From the NCBI GenBank assembly GCA_949130485.1, contig OX422191.1, forward strand, positions 329,001 to 393,000: a stretch of DNA of 64,000 nucleotides, given 5' to 3'. Positions 1 to 10,180 of this stretch are shown here, in pieces. Both the position numbers and the translations under genes were made by a program. The notes beneath the pieces are model-generated. The model made no database searches and was not told where the DNA came from. It saw only the letters and a program-made list of their open reading frames with translations. Numbering within the stretch: position 1 is the first letter of the stretch; every line of letters starts with the position of its first letter. Origin of the DNA: Agelas oroides. Taxonomy: Eukaryota > Porifera > Demospongiae > Agelasida > Agelasidae.

Positions 1-525
1 ACATTGTGTGCACTGCTGAAGGCATCAATAGCGACTTCTGTAAATGTCTCTGAGTTTGCTATCCAGATTTTTTGCACACGTTTTAGACTCACACTCAGCT
101 GGAGACAATGTGCTGTTGAGGTTTGTCATCACAAATTTTTTGTTGTTTCATTTTGTTTTCAATCCTCAAGAAATAGACCCCACCAGATCTGTGAAACATA
201 AAATCAATTTCGCATGGCCTAGTTTATATTGGAAGTCTCCGATAAATTGTCATGCAGTAGCTTGTGCTGACAAGGTTGTGCACATTCCACTCTAATGCCT
301 GGACATGAGGCTAATAATTAGGAGTCCACCCTCCTCTCTACTGATCTTGAATGTACATGTTGGAACGAGGTTAGTCATGTAAGCTGCACCCCTTCACACA
401 TGCGGGGGTGCAGCTTTTTTTTGTTTTACCACATGCTTTTGTGGATGTGTGAGTGCAGCTGTGCAAACGCTGGCTCTGTAGCGTCTCTAAGGTGGTAAAC
501 ACCAAGCAGACTAGTCTCGCGTAGA
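1..525. repeat. Intron repeat unit of the ankyrin locus (partial)
   Basis: Non-coding sequence that recurs, with small changes, near 11450-11720, 12390-12893, 18556-18780 and 19195-19500. It contains the block 'ctggacatgaggctaat' that precedes most ankyrin exons and, at about 385-415, a C-rich/G-rich hairpin followed by a T run that is also found near 12745 and 23187. No ankyrin exon lies in this copy. It is interrupted at about 525 by a Penelope-like insertion; the uninterrupted sister sequence is at about 12885-12905. Confidence 0.7.
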
Positions 526-1717
526 AATGTTCACCAAAAGACCAGCTAACTGGGTACAAACTCGCCTGTATAGACATGTCCAACAGAACCACCACATCCC
601 CTCTGACATCCAAGTCCAGCCAGTTGAAAGCACAGAAGATCAAAGAAGTCTGAAGAAGAGAGAAAGTGCTTGGATCAAGGCCTTAAGAACAATAGAACCC
701 TACGGACTAAATATCATCCCATAGCCTCCCTACACCTACTGCCATTGCTCCCGTTTTGTTGTCCTTCCAGGGTTCGTTCCCTGGAGTATACCTCCCTTTT
801 TATTTTTTGTTTGTATTGGAAGTCCCTTTAGGCCTTTCACATGCTGTATCCCTTAGGCCTTACACAGTTTACGATAGCATGCTGTTGCCATGGCAAACAC
901 GCTATCACTAGATACACGCCGTTGCTAGTTATCATACACGCTGTTACTAAGCAAACCTATATTTAAGCGCTGTTTCATTTCATTGTACTTACCCTTGAAA
1001 AAGCTCTCCATAGATGAGCGAAACGTCGGGCCTCTAAGCAGAGAATAAAGTTTTGCCAACCCCCTCCTACTGTCCTCATCAATAAGCCTATACCGCAGCG
1101 CCGCAGTATGACGTCATTTTTGAAACTACTGCACTATACAACCCGCCTGAGATACGCACTTCGATCCAGAGAGATCTATACCGAGGAACCGATTACGTCC
1201 CCGGAGATACTATCAGAGCCCCCCCAGACGCAGGATGACAGCATCAGCAGCATACAAGAAACACCGAACAGCCAGTTTAGGCTGGCACTCTCGGTAACCC
1301 CGTGCATGCCCCGTATAAGTAGTATAGAATCTGTTAACCATAGCCCTTCCCCCTTACTGTTTAGCCCCACACCCACCGCAAGCCCAGTCCATGCCCCTAC
1401 CCCAGATTCCACCCAGGACCAACCACCTCCCCCTCCACTTAGCCCCACTAACAGTCTAACCTCTTCCCATAGCACTAGTCCCCAGCATGAAGAATCCCTA
1501 TCTGGATCCATCGAACTATTCAGCCCCACTCCCAGCATAACCCAGAACAAGTGGCCATCACCCCCCCCTCTCCCTCAACGATCCCCACGCATTAGGAGAA
1601 GACACAATTTACACAACTATGCGAGCCTTGCCTCAACAAATGGGAGCTACGATGTGCGTAGCAGTGTTGGCGCTCCCCCACCCGATACCCCAACTCGCCG
1701 GCAAGAGGAATATAAGT
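526..1717 (+). mobile_element. Penelope-like element fragment(s)
   Basis: Sequence present here but absent from the otherwise matching copy at 12885-12905, so it is an insertion. Its first part (527-724) encodes a short piece ending in 'ESAWIKALRTIEPYGLN', which resembles the end of the GIY-YIG endonuclease region of Penelope-like retroelements. A 3' region follows, containing 'gatgagcgaaacgtcggg' near 1014-1031, the kind of signature found in the pseudo-LTR/hammerhead region of that class. Downstream is a proline-rich open frame (1108-1740). The order, end of one copy then possible start of another, would fit the partial head-to-tail arrangement known for Penelope-like elements. Family assignment is by motif recognition only. 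Confidence 0.5.
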
Positions 1718-1740
1718 GCAGGAAATCATCCAATGGCTAG
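1108..1740 (+). CDS. Proline/serine-rich open frame of unknown function
   Basis: A 210-residue open frame rich in Pro, Ser and Thr, with 'QPPPPPLSP', several 'FSPTP' repeats and a basic stretch 'PRIRRRH'. I do not recognise a domain and expect it to be largely disordered. It follows directly on a Penelope-like 3' region and its last codons run into the flanking host repeat at about 1718, so it is cut by the insertion edge. It could be the N-terminal part of a second Penelope-like copy or a captured exon. The opposite strand also stays open over 1176-1550, which is expected from composition alone. Confidence 0.25.
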   Translation: MTSFLKLLHYTTRLRYALRSREIYTEEPITSPEILSEPPQTQDDSISSIQETPNSQFRLALSVTPCMPRISSIESVNHSPSPLLFSPTPTASPVHAPTPDSTQDQPPPPPLSPTNSLTSSHSTSPQHEESLSGSIELFSPTPSITQNKWPSPPPLPQRSPRIRRRHNLHNYASLASTNGSYDVRSSVGAPPPDTPTRRQEEYKCRKSSNG

Positions 1741-2987
1741 CCACAGCTGACATTGACAAGAGAGAACAAGTGCTTGTGGTATTTGTTCCAAGCAGGGTTA
1801 GTGGTGTTTAGGATGCCACTACATGGTCTCCAGCTACATGCATTCAGGAAGAAGCTTATTGCACAAAGTATTACCTCCATCTGTGCATTAATCATCTTGA
1901 AAATACAACATGTTTGTATTCATTGCAGAAGGACATTTTGGGCTTCCTCGTACAATACTAGCATTATTAGCATTCCATCAAATGTCAACTGCTAACAAAC
2001 AGATAATTTCCTTTTTGTAGCAGAGTGCATTGTTCTACCCAACAACCATGTCCTGACAGTCTTGACTGCCATTTGATTAACCCCTGCTTGCTGTGCGTGG
2101 TGACAAACAAAACTGCTGCTAGCCATGTTTGGCGATGGTATTTAACAAAGCCTTCCTGATGCTAACTGAGTATACAAGAAATATACATCTTTCACCATGC
2201 ACCCTCCCATGCACCTTCCAACCAGAACTAATTCACCATCCATTTATATACAGGGCCATTGGAAGACTTTTATAGGTGGGGCGGCTAAGAATAGTGGATT
2301 CTGGAAGTTTTTGTCTCCAGAATGACTTCCAGTAACTACTGGAAGGTCATACCACACTTTGCCCCATTGAATGGTCTTCATGCAAATGTTTGTATCTTGT
2401 GAATCAATGCAGTACAAGTGGAGCGCCTTTGCATTTTTGCTAAATGGAAGTTTGTATGGGGAAAAATTTAAATGGGCGTAACTTCCGCATACATTGGACA
2501 CACAACTGGAAAGTGGTAACACTTGATAGACCGAAGGATTTCTTCTGGAATATGGATGTTGAACATCCGATATCTCTACTAAGAGTTAAAGAGTATCGAT
2601 TTGGCCGCAAAGCAGCAGAAAATTTATCCATGCAAAGTGCATATACCCCCTGAAAACATGATTGCGCATCCACGTACATGGAAAGTATAGTGGTATCAAT
2701 CAAGCACGCTCACGCTAACGCTGTTCAGAGAGAAGTGAATGAGTAAGAGAAACAGCACCGTTGAAATCAAAGGTTCAAAGTTCAAAAGCTTATGGAAAAA
2801 GTAGGGCGGCCCTGGCCGCCCCAAATGCCTGCCTTAGACGGCCCTGATATATCATACACCTTTCAACAGAACCAATGCACCTACCATTTGTAGGTCATAC
2901 ATGTGTAATATACTGCTACAGAGCAACATGTATCTCTTATTTTGATGTGTTACAAAGTATTACAGCTGCAAAGTAGCAGTAGGTAGG
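1718..2987. repeat. Intron repeat unit of the ankyrin locus
   Basis: Continues the unit interrupted at 525 and matches 12910-14179 almost base for base, including an embedded 596-bp palindrome-ended element. No gene seen. The right edge is the BEL/Pao insertion site; the empty version of that site is visible at about 14175-14179 and again near 16208-16212. Confidence 0.7.
2251..2846. mobile_element. Non-autonomous DNA element with CAGGGCC/GGCCCTG ends
   Basis: A 596-bp element starting 'cagggcc' and ending 'ggccctg', with related sequence just inside both ends, flanked by A/T sequence (atata on both sides). The same element sits at 13442-14038. Open frames inside are short, overlap on both strands and show no domain, so I treat them as non-coding. 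The ends suggest a cut-and-paste DNA transposon derivative; the superfamily is not certain. Confidence 0.5.
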
Positions 2988-3183
2988 TGTATTCTTGTTT
3001 CCTCTCGATTGCGACGGATTCTAGCGCTAAGTCAAACATGCCACAGCACATCTCAAAACTTCATTATCATAGAGCAACTGAGCATGCGCAAATCACAAAA
3101 ATGGGGCAATGGCACATGGTTACACAAATAACAACAAGTGGAACGTTTGCATGAACCGTAGTTTGCAGGACCGAACACCAACA
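2988..3183 (-). repeat. 3' LTR of the BEL/Pao element
   Basis: 196 bp, partner of 8909-9104. On the minus strand it is preceded by the purine/G-rich stretch 'ggccggcggta' (about 3184-3194), a plausible polypurine tract. The target duplication GTAGG lies at 2983-2987. Confidence 0.9.
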
Positions 3184-3290
3184 TACCGCCGGCCAAAGAC
3201 AGGGTCTTTCACACACAAATGACTAACATGATGAGGTGTAATGGGTGATCAAGTTGGGTAATACACAAATAACATCGATTGTCCATACAG

Positions 3291-5417
3291 TTACACAGAT
3301 GAGGGTTCAGTAGGCAGTAACACAACCTTCGTCACAGGTCTTCGATACGTGCCTGTGGAGGTTTTGACGGAAACAACACGTACCAGTCCATCATTTCCGG
3401 TGTGAGCTGTCACCACTCTAGCCAGAGGCCACTTTGCTGGAATCACGTTGTCTTCTCGGAGAATGACAATGTCACCAACACGCAAGTTCCTCGATGGATT
3501 GTGCCACTTAGAAGCACGCTTGAAGGTGTCCAAATAGTCAGCTGACAAGCGTTGCCAGAGGTGACGAACGAGTGCTTGACACAAGTGCCAATGGGAGAGG
3601 ATCGAGATGGACCGATATGCAAGTGCTGGATCTGGCAGTGCTTCCAGCGGTCTTCCTACAAGGAAGTGACCAGGCGTCAGGGCCTCTACTCCATCGTCAG
3701 CAAGAGGGAGAGCGACAAGAGGCCGGCTGTTGAGGCAAGCCTCAATTTGTGATAGCACCGTTGTCAGTTCTTCGAACGTCAGCTTTACATTGCCGACAAC
3801 TCGTCGTAGATGTGACTTGAAGCTTTTCACAGCGGCCTCCCATAACCCACCAAAATGTGGTGCATGCTCTGGGATGAATCGCCATTGTATATTTTGGACA
3901 GAACAAAATGAGGAGATTTCTCCTTGTGCTTTCTGAGATTCAAGAAACTTCACCAGTTCCTTGATCTCACTAGTAGCACCAACAAAGTTTGTGCCATGAT
4001 CGCTCCAAATAAGGGTAGGCTTTCCTCGCCGGGAAATGAATCGTCGCAGGCATGCGATAAATGCGTCTGTGCTCAGATCAGATACAAGTTCCAAATGCAC
4101 TGCTCGAACAGACAATGAAACAAACACGCACACATATGACTTGACAATGACTGGCTTACGCGTGGACCCTAGCTTCAGCTGCAGTGGTCCGGCATAGTCC
4201 ACACCAACTCTGTCAAAGACGAGATCTGGCGTGACACGTTCAGTGGGGACTTGTCCCATCATCTGACTTTGTGGCTTGGCAGCATGGCGACGACACGTCA
4301 CACAGGCACGGGTAACAGACCGGATGATCTTGCGCCCACCTATGATGTGGAAGCGACGGTTCAGTGAGCATGAGAGGAGAGTAGGACCTGCGTGAAGCAG
4401 TCTGAGATGCTCAGAGAAGATAATGAGACGAGTGATGGGGTGCCCACCATACAAAATGATGGGGTGTTGAGTGGAATACGCTCTGTTGGAATTCTGTTCT
4501 CGTCCACCAACACGGATGAGATCCTCTGCATCTAGGAAGGGGTGAAGAGGGATCAGGTGACTTGATTTGTGGAGTTGACGGCCTTTCTTGATGTATGCTA
4601 TCTCTTTCATGAAATGTTGTCTTTGGGCGAGCACCAACCAGTAGATCTCTGCTTTCTGTAACTCCAGAACACTCAAGTGTGACTCAGAGCTTGCCTTTGT
4701 ACGACAATTCTTGATGAATCGCATGATCCAAGCAGTAACTCTCTTCAAGTGAGAAAAACTGGAGAATCGATCAAATGGAATGAGTGGCTCCACTGATTGT
4801 ACTAGCGCTACAAGAGAGACTTCCCTCTCCTCCTCTGGAACTAATACTGCTTCAGGAACTTGAGATTGAGCAAGCCAGTGTGAGGAAGGGAGCTTGAGCC
4901 AATCAGGGCCCTCCCACCAGAGGTTGTGGTCAATGAGCTCAGATGGAAATAAACCCCTGGAAGCACAATCTGCCGGGTTGTCCACACCATTCACATGACG
5001 CCAGTGTTCAGGTCCAAGGAGTTCCACAATGTTGGAGACCCTATTGCCAACGTATGTCTTGAAGCGCTTTGGACTTCCCACAAGCCAACATAGCACAATA
5101 GTGCTGTCAGTCCATGCGTAGGACCGGTTCAGGGGTATGTCAAGAACGAGTCGTACATGATGTAGAAGCTGAGCAAGGAGCTGAGCTCCACATAGCTCCA
5201 GACACGGGATGGTGAGCCTTTTGATAGGCGCGACCTTCGTCTTTGACGAGACAAGTGCAACTTGTGTACTGCCATCAGTGCACTCCATTCGAAGATAGAC
5301 AACAGCTGCGTACGCTTGCTCGGATGCATCTGAGAAACCATGGAGTTCCATAGAAGCCACAGATGTTCTCTTGTCATAGTAGCAGCGAGGTATGTACTTC
5401 GTAGTGAGCATACTCAT
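3291..5417 (-). other. BEL/Pao RNase H and integrase region
   Basis: Part of the element at 2988-9104. Begins with an RNase H-like segment ('GFSDASEQAYAAVVYLR'; 'TDSTIVLCWL'), then a His/Cys zinc-binding region ending 'CVTCRRH', then an integrase core with 'VGVDYAGP', 'WSDHGTNFVG' and 'APHFGGLWEAAVKSFK' as the acidic-residue blocks, and ends with 'LRVGDIVILREDNV', the DUF5641-type tail common in BEL/Pao integrases. Confidence 0.9.
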
Positions 5418-5423
5418 TTCAGA

Positions 5424-6896
5424 TCACCATCTCAACCAGGCATCACGCACCGGATCTGGTACCTCATCATCCCAACTCACTTTCATCTCCCATAGCTGTT
5501 GAAAGAGGATCTTCATCTTGATGGTGCAGGGGGAAAACCATCCCAAAACGTCAAAGGTTTTCGCAACATCTGAGATCAGGAAACGTTTCGTGACACTATC
5601 AATAGGAGGGAGTTCTGCGACTTTGAGACGGAAGTGATCCATCACTGTGTTCCATTCTACTCCAAGGGTCTTGGTGTATCCACCATCGTCAGGCAGCGTA
5701 CAGAGGGATTGAGTGCCCTTGAGCTCCTCTGGTATGAGCTCCAATACAGCAGGGCTGCTGCAATTCCACTTTCGCAAAGTGAAGCCACCACGAGCAAATA
5801 GTTCCTGGAGCTGACGCTGTAGGGAGATCGCTCCCTCAATGGAGTCTGTGCCAACCAGACCATCGTCCACATAAAAGGACTCATTGACGGCTTTTGCAGC
5901 AGCGGGGAATTCAAGGGAGAAGTCAGCCGCATTCTGTTTGATAGCCATGTTAGCCGCAAACGAGGAGGCAGCAACACCAAATGTGACTCGTGTCATACGA
6001 TAATCACGGAGTGGTTCAGATGCATCTCTTCTCCACACAAATCTGTGAAGATCCTTGTCAGACTCCTCCAAGAGAACCATCCGGTACATGCAACTGACAT
6101 CCGTGGTGAGGGCGATGCGGTTCAGACGAAAACGGATCAATACATCCACAAGGGAAGAGTGGACAGTAGGACCAACCAGTAACTTGTCGTTGAGAGAGAC
6201 GCCAGATGAGGAGGGTGCCGATGCATCGAATACCGCACGTACTTTGGTTGTGTTGCTTGATTCCTTGTAAACAGCATGCATGGGTAAATAGAATACTTCC
6301 GATGTTGGCTTCTCGAGCTCGTCTGCAGGTACCAATTCCGCTTGGTCCTTCTCGAAGTATTCCTCCATCACCAAGTGGAAGTCATCATATGCTCCTCTGG
6401 AACGCAAAGCTCTTTCCAGAGACTTGTGTCTTCTCACTGCCTGCAAGCGAGATTCACCAAGAGGCTTCATCTGAGGTTTCTTAGGCAGGGGAACAATGAA
6501 ACGACCATCTCTAGCACGGGAATGGTGCTTCTGGAATTGTTCTACAATGGACCGTTCCTCAGGGGATAGACTGGAGTATTCAGAGGGTTGTTCCTCAATC
6601 TCCCAAAACTTGCGCAACAGATCATCACCAACGTTAATGGTAGTGTGGTGTGTGAGGAGTGACAAGTGAGAGAAATGCATGCTAGTCTCACCAGCAAGAA
6701 CCCAGCCGAAGTCAGTCTCAAACGCTGATGGTGAGCCAGGCATCCCAGACCGCCGGCCCTGATGCACAACCTCAGAGAATACTTCCACGCCCAGGAGTAG
6801 ATCAATCTTGCCTGGTCGACCAAAGTCTGGATCTGCAAGTGCGAGATCTGCCAGGTGGCTCAGTTTTGAACGGAACAGGTTGACTGGGTAGATCAC
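5424..6896 (-). other. BEL/Pao reverse transcriptase region
   Basis: Part of the element at 2988-9104. Recognisable by 'VRAVFDASAPSSSGVSLND', by 'TTDVSCMYRMV' and by the polymerase box 'FYVDDGLVG', in the order expected of a BEL/Pao reverse transcriptase (Peptidase A17/RVT type region). 'LLLGVEVFSEVV' and 'TDFGWVLAGE' at its start are typical of the protease-to-polymerase linker of this family. Confidence 0.9.
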
Positions 6897-6903
6897 ACGT
6901 CAC

Positions 6904-8751
6904 TCAGGGAACGATGACTGCATTCACATTGATCTCCTTGGTGGATTCCTGCACGGGAGAAACAACAAGGTTAGTGAAAGACTGACTATGAGAGTCATGT
7001 GAGAGACCAGCGACACCATGTATCTTGGCATCTCGACGAAATCGTGGGAGACGTAGAGCCTGAGCCAGACGCTCTGAAACAAATGAGATGGAGGATGCAG
7101 AGTCCAAGAGAGCTCGTGACTCAATGGAGGAACCATCGGGCCCTCGCGACACTACACGACAGGTCATGAGTAGAGAACCAGGAGTGGTCTCAGGACTGGC
7201 GTTGGACGTCAAATTCACACTCGGAGCAGGGGAAGGGGGAGTGTCATTACTCTGGTCGACGTGCAGAAGGGTGTGATGTGATTTTTGACACTTGCGACAA
7301 CGGTTGCTAGATCGACACTGCTTCACAAAATGTCCAGGACGTAGACAGTTGACACAAAGGTCGTTGGACTTCACGGCAGACATCCTCCTTTCATGTGTGA
7401 GAGTCTTGAACTGTGGACAAGCGAAGAGAGAGTGCTTCTCTGTCTTGCACAGACTACAACTGGGGAATGAGGGATCAGAGGTGTTAGCCGTAAATGAAGC
7501 GATCTGCCTGTTCACTCCTTTCTTCAAATGGTCATCACAACGAGGCAGGTTCTTCTTCACATCATTGGTGGAAGCCTCAGATGCTTGCGCTCGAAGGTTC
7601 AAAAACTCAAGCAGCTTCCCATAGTGAGGGTAGCCAGGGAGGTCTTGGCTAAACTTTTGCCATTCAAAATTGGTACTGGCATCCAACTTCAACTCTAATA
7701 TGGAGGTGATGAAGGGGCCGGAGGGCTCACAATCCATGGCCTTGAGGGCCCGCAAGTGTTGTTGAACTGTGTCATGAAGTCGACGAATTTCACGACCAGT
7801 ACCTTCCTTGAGGCTTGGAGTCTCAAGAATCATTCGTACATGTGACTGGTGGATGAGCTGCGGTCGATCGTATCGTGCCTTTAGGGTCTCGATGGCCTCA
7901 GCGTAGAATTCGCCAGACGTTGACAGTCCTTCAATGACCCCCTTGGCAGACCCATCCTTGAGAGAGTTGCGCAAGTATGCAAGCTTCTCCACATCAGACA
8001 GGGCACTCCGACTGTGTATGGCAACATCGAACTGCTGCCAAAATGATATCCAGTTGGTTAGTTTCCCATCAAAAGTGGGTGTCTCCAGCTTGGGCAATTT
8101 GACACCCTTGCTGTCTGAGGCTGTAGGGGGAGTAGCGGACGTTGGGGAATCAGGCACAACCAACCTCTTGATCATCAGGTCACACTCAAAAATCAGTGAC
8201 TCAAGTGCACTTTGTACAGTATAGAGGTCATCAGAGTCCTCCAGATTCATGGTCAGAAGGATAGCAGACAGTTCCTTCAGATCAGTTTTGTGGGCTTGAA
8301 GCCGCTCCTCGTAATGGCGAATGATGCAAATGTCTGAAGTGCTGGTCAGATGTATGACAGCTTCACGAATAGCATTCACAGCCTTCTCCAACTGTGACTG
8401 TTGACGAGAGGGAACCTTGCGTTTGGGTGAATTAGCAGAAGATGAACTGATTGACAGGAGTTGCCGGATACGCATGTTGGCATCGTCAATTATGTCATCA
8501 TGGGCGTCCAGTTCATTCTGTGCACTCTCCAGGCCACTCTCATCTGTCTCATCGATGAGGTCAAGGAGCTGGTCATGATGCTTCCTGAATTCTTGGTCAA
8601 GTTCACCAAGTCTTTTGGCCATGTCCTGCGCAAGGTCAAAGGTCGAGGGTTCAGCTGCTTTGCCTTCTAAGGCAGCTAGGCGGTTGAGTAGTCTAGTTAT
8701 GGAGCTGCGAACGGTGCCCCTTCTCTTTCTGACACCCGAAGCGGTAGACAT
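6904..8751 (-). other. BEL/Pao gag and protease region
   Basis: Part of the element at 2988-9104. The N-terminal part is helical and charged; the middle 'LPKLETPTFDGKLTNWISFW' is the gag-like (DUF1759-type) motif of BEL/Pao polyproteins. It is followed by Cys/His clusters including 'CVNCLRPGHFVKQC', a zinc knuckle, and then by 'ALLDSASSISFVSERLA', where an aspartic protease active site is expected. Role known for the family: virus-like particle protein, RNA binding and polyprotein processing. Confidence 0.85.
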
Positions 8752-8887
8752 GGTGGGAGCGACAACGAGAAACGATGAAGACGGGTCGGGTGAGAATCGT
8801 GGAACATGTGTTCGGCAAACGACGGATTTGATACGACAAACAACGAGAGAACCGAGAGAAAACTGATATGCAACGTTAGTTCACACT

Positions 8888-8905
8888 ATCCGGCTCGAAG
8901 GACCA
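8888..8905 (-). other. tRNA primer binding site of the BEL/Pao element
   Basis: Three bases inside the 5' LTR the minus strand reads 'tggtccttcgagccggat', which begins with the complement of a tRNA CCA end and of an acceptor stem plus part of the T arm. Position and form fit minus-strand priming by a host tRNA; I do not assign the tRNA. Confidence 0.6.
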
Positions 8906-8908
8906 TCA

Positions 8909-9104
8909 TGTATTCTTGTTTCCTCTCGATTGCGACGGATTCTAGCGCTAAGTCAAACATGCCACAACACATCTCAAAACTTCATTATCATAGAGCAACT
9001 GAGCATGCGCAAATCACAAAAATGGGGCAATGGCACATGGTTACACAAATAACAACACGTGGAACGTTTGCATGAACCGTAGTTTGCAGGACCGACCACC
9101 AACA
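8909..9104 (-). repeat. 5' LTR of the BEL/Pao element
   Basis: 196 bp, direct repeat of 2988-3183 with about 3 differences; TG...CA termini; followed on its outer side by the target duplication GTAGG. It should carry the element's promoter, but I see no clear TATA box. Confidence 0.9.
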
Positions 9105-9109
9105 GTAGG

Positions 9110-10180
9110 GAGTATATAACTCAGTAGCCCCTATCTTTGTCCTCATTGACTGAGTAATGAACTCTTAGACCCATGTGCCTGGGTTCACTAATAAGGTAAA
9201 GTTACTTGGATACAAATAATTAGTTATGATAGTAACATAATGAAATATCAGCTGTTGGTACTTATACTCCCACTCATTTAATACCTGCCATTCCAGGGTG
9301 CTGTGTTTCATGGTGCTAATATACACTGAAGTGACTAGTTATTAGTAGATAGTGAATGCAGTGCACAAGTTAAACTGCTGTATGTCTATGCATGTTTGAA
9401 TTTCTTGTGAGGACAAGAACATTAATACACAACCACCTGTATAATAGCAAATTACAAGACCACGTTTCAGTATGTGAAGCCAAAGTTCAACAAGTTGGAG
9501 GTGAAGCTTTAGGATAAAGCTGTGGACATGGCTTTCTCAAAACCATTCCTGCAGTAATAACTGGAATTAGACGAAATTAGAAGATCAACGTTTAGCAGCA
9601 CAGCATTATGCACTTAATGACATGCACTAGTTCTTCTCACTTGGCACTGTGGTTAGGCTCAAATAAGAGAATTGAAAAAAATTGTTTTTCCTACCAAACA
9701 GCCTGGTTACGAGGCTAGAAGTCTCTCTTGTACTGATAAAATGGTAGCTTGCGCTGACAAGGTTGTGCACCTTCCACTCTAATGCCTGGACATGAGGCTA
9801 ATAATTAGGAGTACATCCTCCTCTCTACTGCTCTTGTATGTACATGTAGATAAGTAAGCAAGACTAATACTGGTATCCTTTCAGTGGCTTCTCAGTTGGC
9901 TTCTGCATAAATGAAGAGAAGGTTATCTATTACCAACTTTAGCTCGGAAAATACAATGACGACTGGAGCATTCAGTCGAAACATCGGCAAGTTATTTTCC
10001 GAGCTAAAGTTGGTAATAGATAACCTTCTCTTCATTTAATACTGATATCATGTAGATAAGTAAGCAAGGCTAATACTGATATCATTGACTGCCTCACAAC
10101 AGGTATACTGCTTTCACCTTGTTTCTACGTGATTTACATCACATGTGATAGTTACTGTCTTGTCTCATTGTGTTCCTCAG
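9110..10180. repeat. Repeated intron unit upstream of ankyrin exon
   Basis: Non-coding. Starts with 'gagtatataactcagtagcc' and matches 14180-15215 and 16213-17258. Contains a 131-bp palindrome and the 'ctggacatgaggctaat' block, and ends in the splice acceptor 'gttcctcag' of an ankyrin exon. I see no gene in it. Confidence 0.7.
9908..10038. repeat. 131-bp palindromic element, copy 1
   Basis: Two near-perfect 45-base arms ('aatgaagagaaggttat' ... 'ataaccttctcttcatt') enclose a short loop that itself folds ('cgactg' ... 'cagtcg') and is followed by 'aaacatcgg'. The loop resembles the conserved part of Penelope-like pseudo-LTRs. As RNA it would form a long hairpin. Copies at 14977-15107 and 17020-17150 have the same length. 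Confidence 0.75.

Larger units (their letters stand above)
2988..9104 (-). mobile_element. BEL/Pao-family LTR retrotransposon, nearly whole
   Basis: A 6.1-kb element bounded by 196-bp direct repeats (TG...CA ends) and a 5-bp target duplication GTAGG at 2983-2987 and 9105-9109. Read on the minus strand the order is 5' LTR, tRNA primer site, gag with zinc knuckles, protease, reverse transcriptase, RNase H, integrase, 3' LTR, the order known for BEL/Pao. No envelope-like region is seen. The LTRs differ at about 3 of 196 positions, so the insertion is young. The coding part carries about two breaks, so this copy is best treated as a recent fossil. It lies antisense to ankyrin gene 1, in a copy of the repeated intron unit whose empty site survives elsewhere in the window. 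Confidence 0.9.

Noticed and set aside
1176-1550. Gly/Val/Leu-rich minus-strand frame
   Set aside because: Shadow of the proline/serine-rich frame on the plus strand.
2440-2703. 87-residue minus-strand frame, repeated at 13632-13895
   Set aside because: Lies inside a non-autonomous DNA element, overlaps a frame on the other strand, and its repetition is explained by duplication of the unit.
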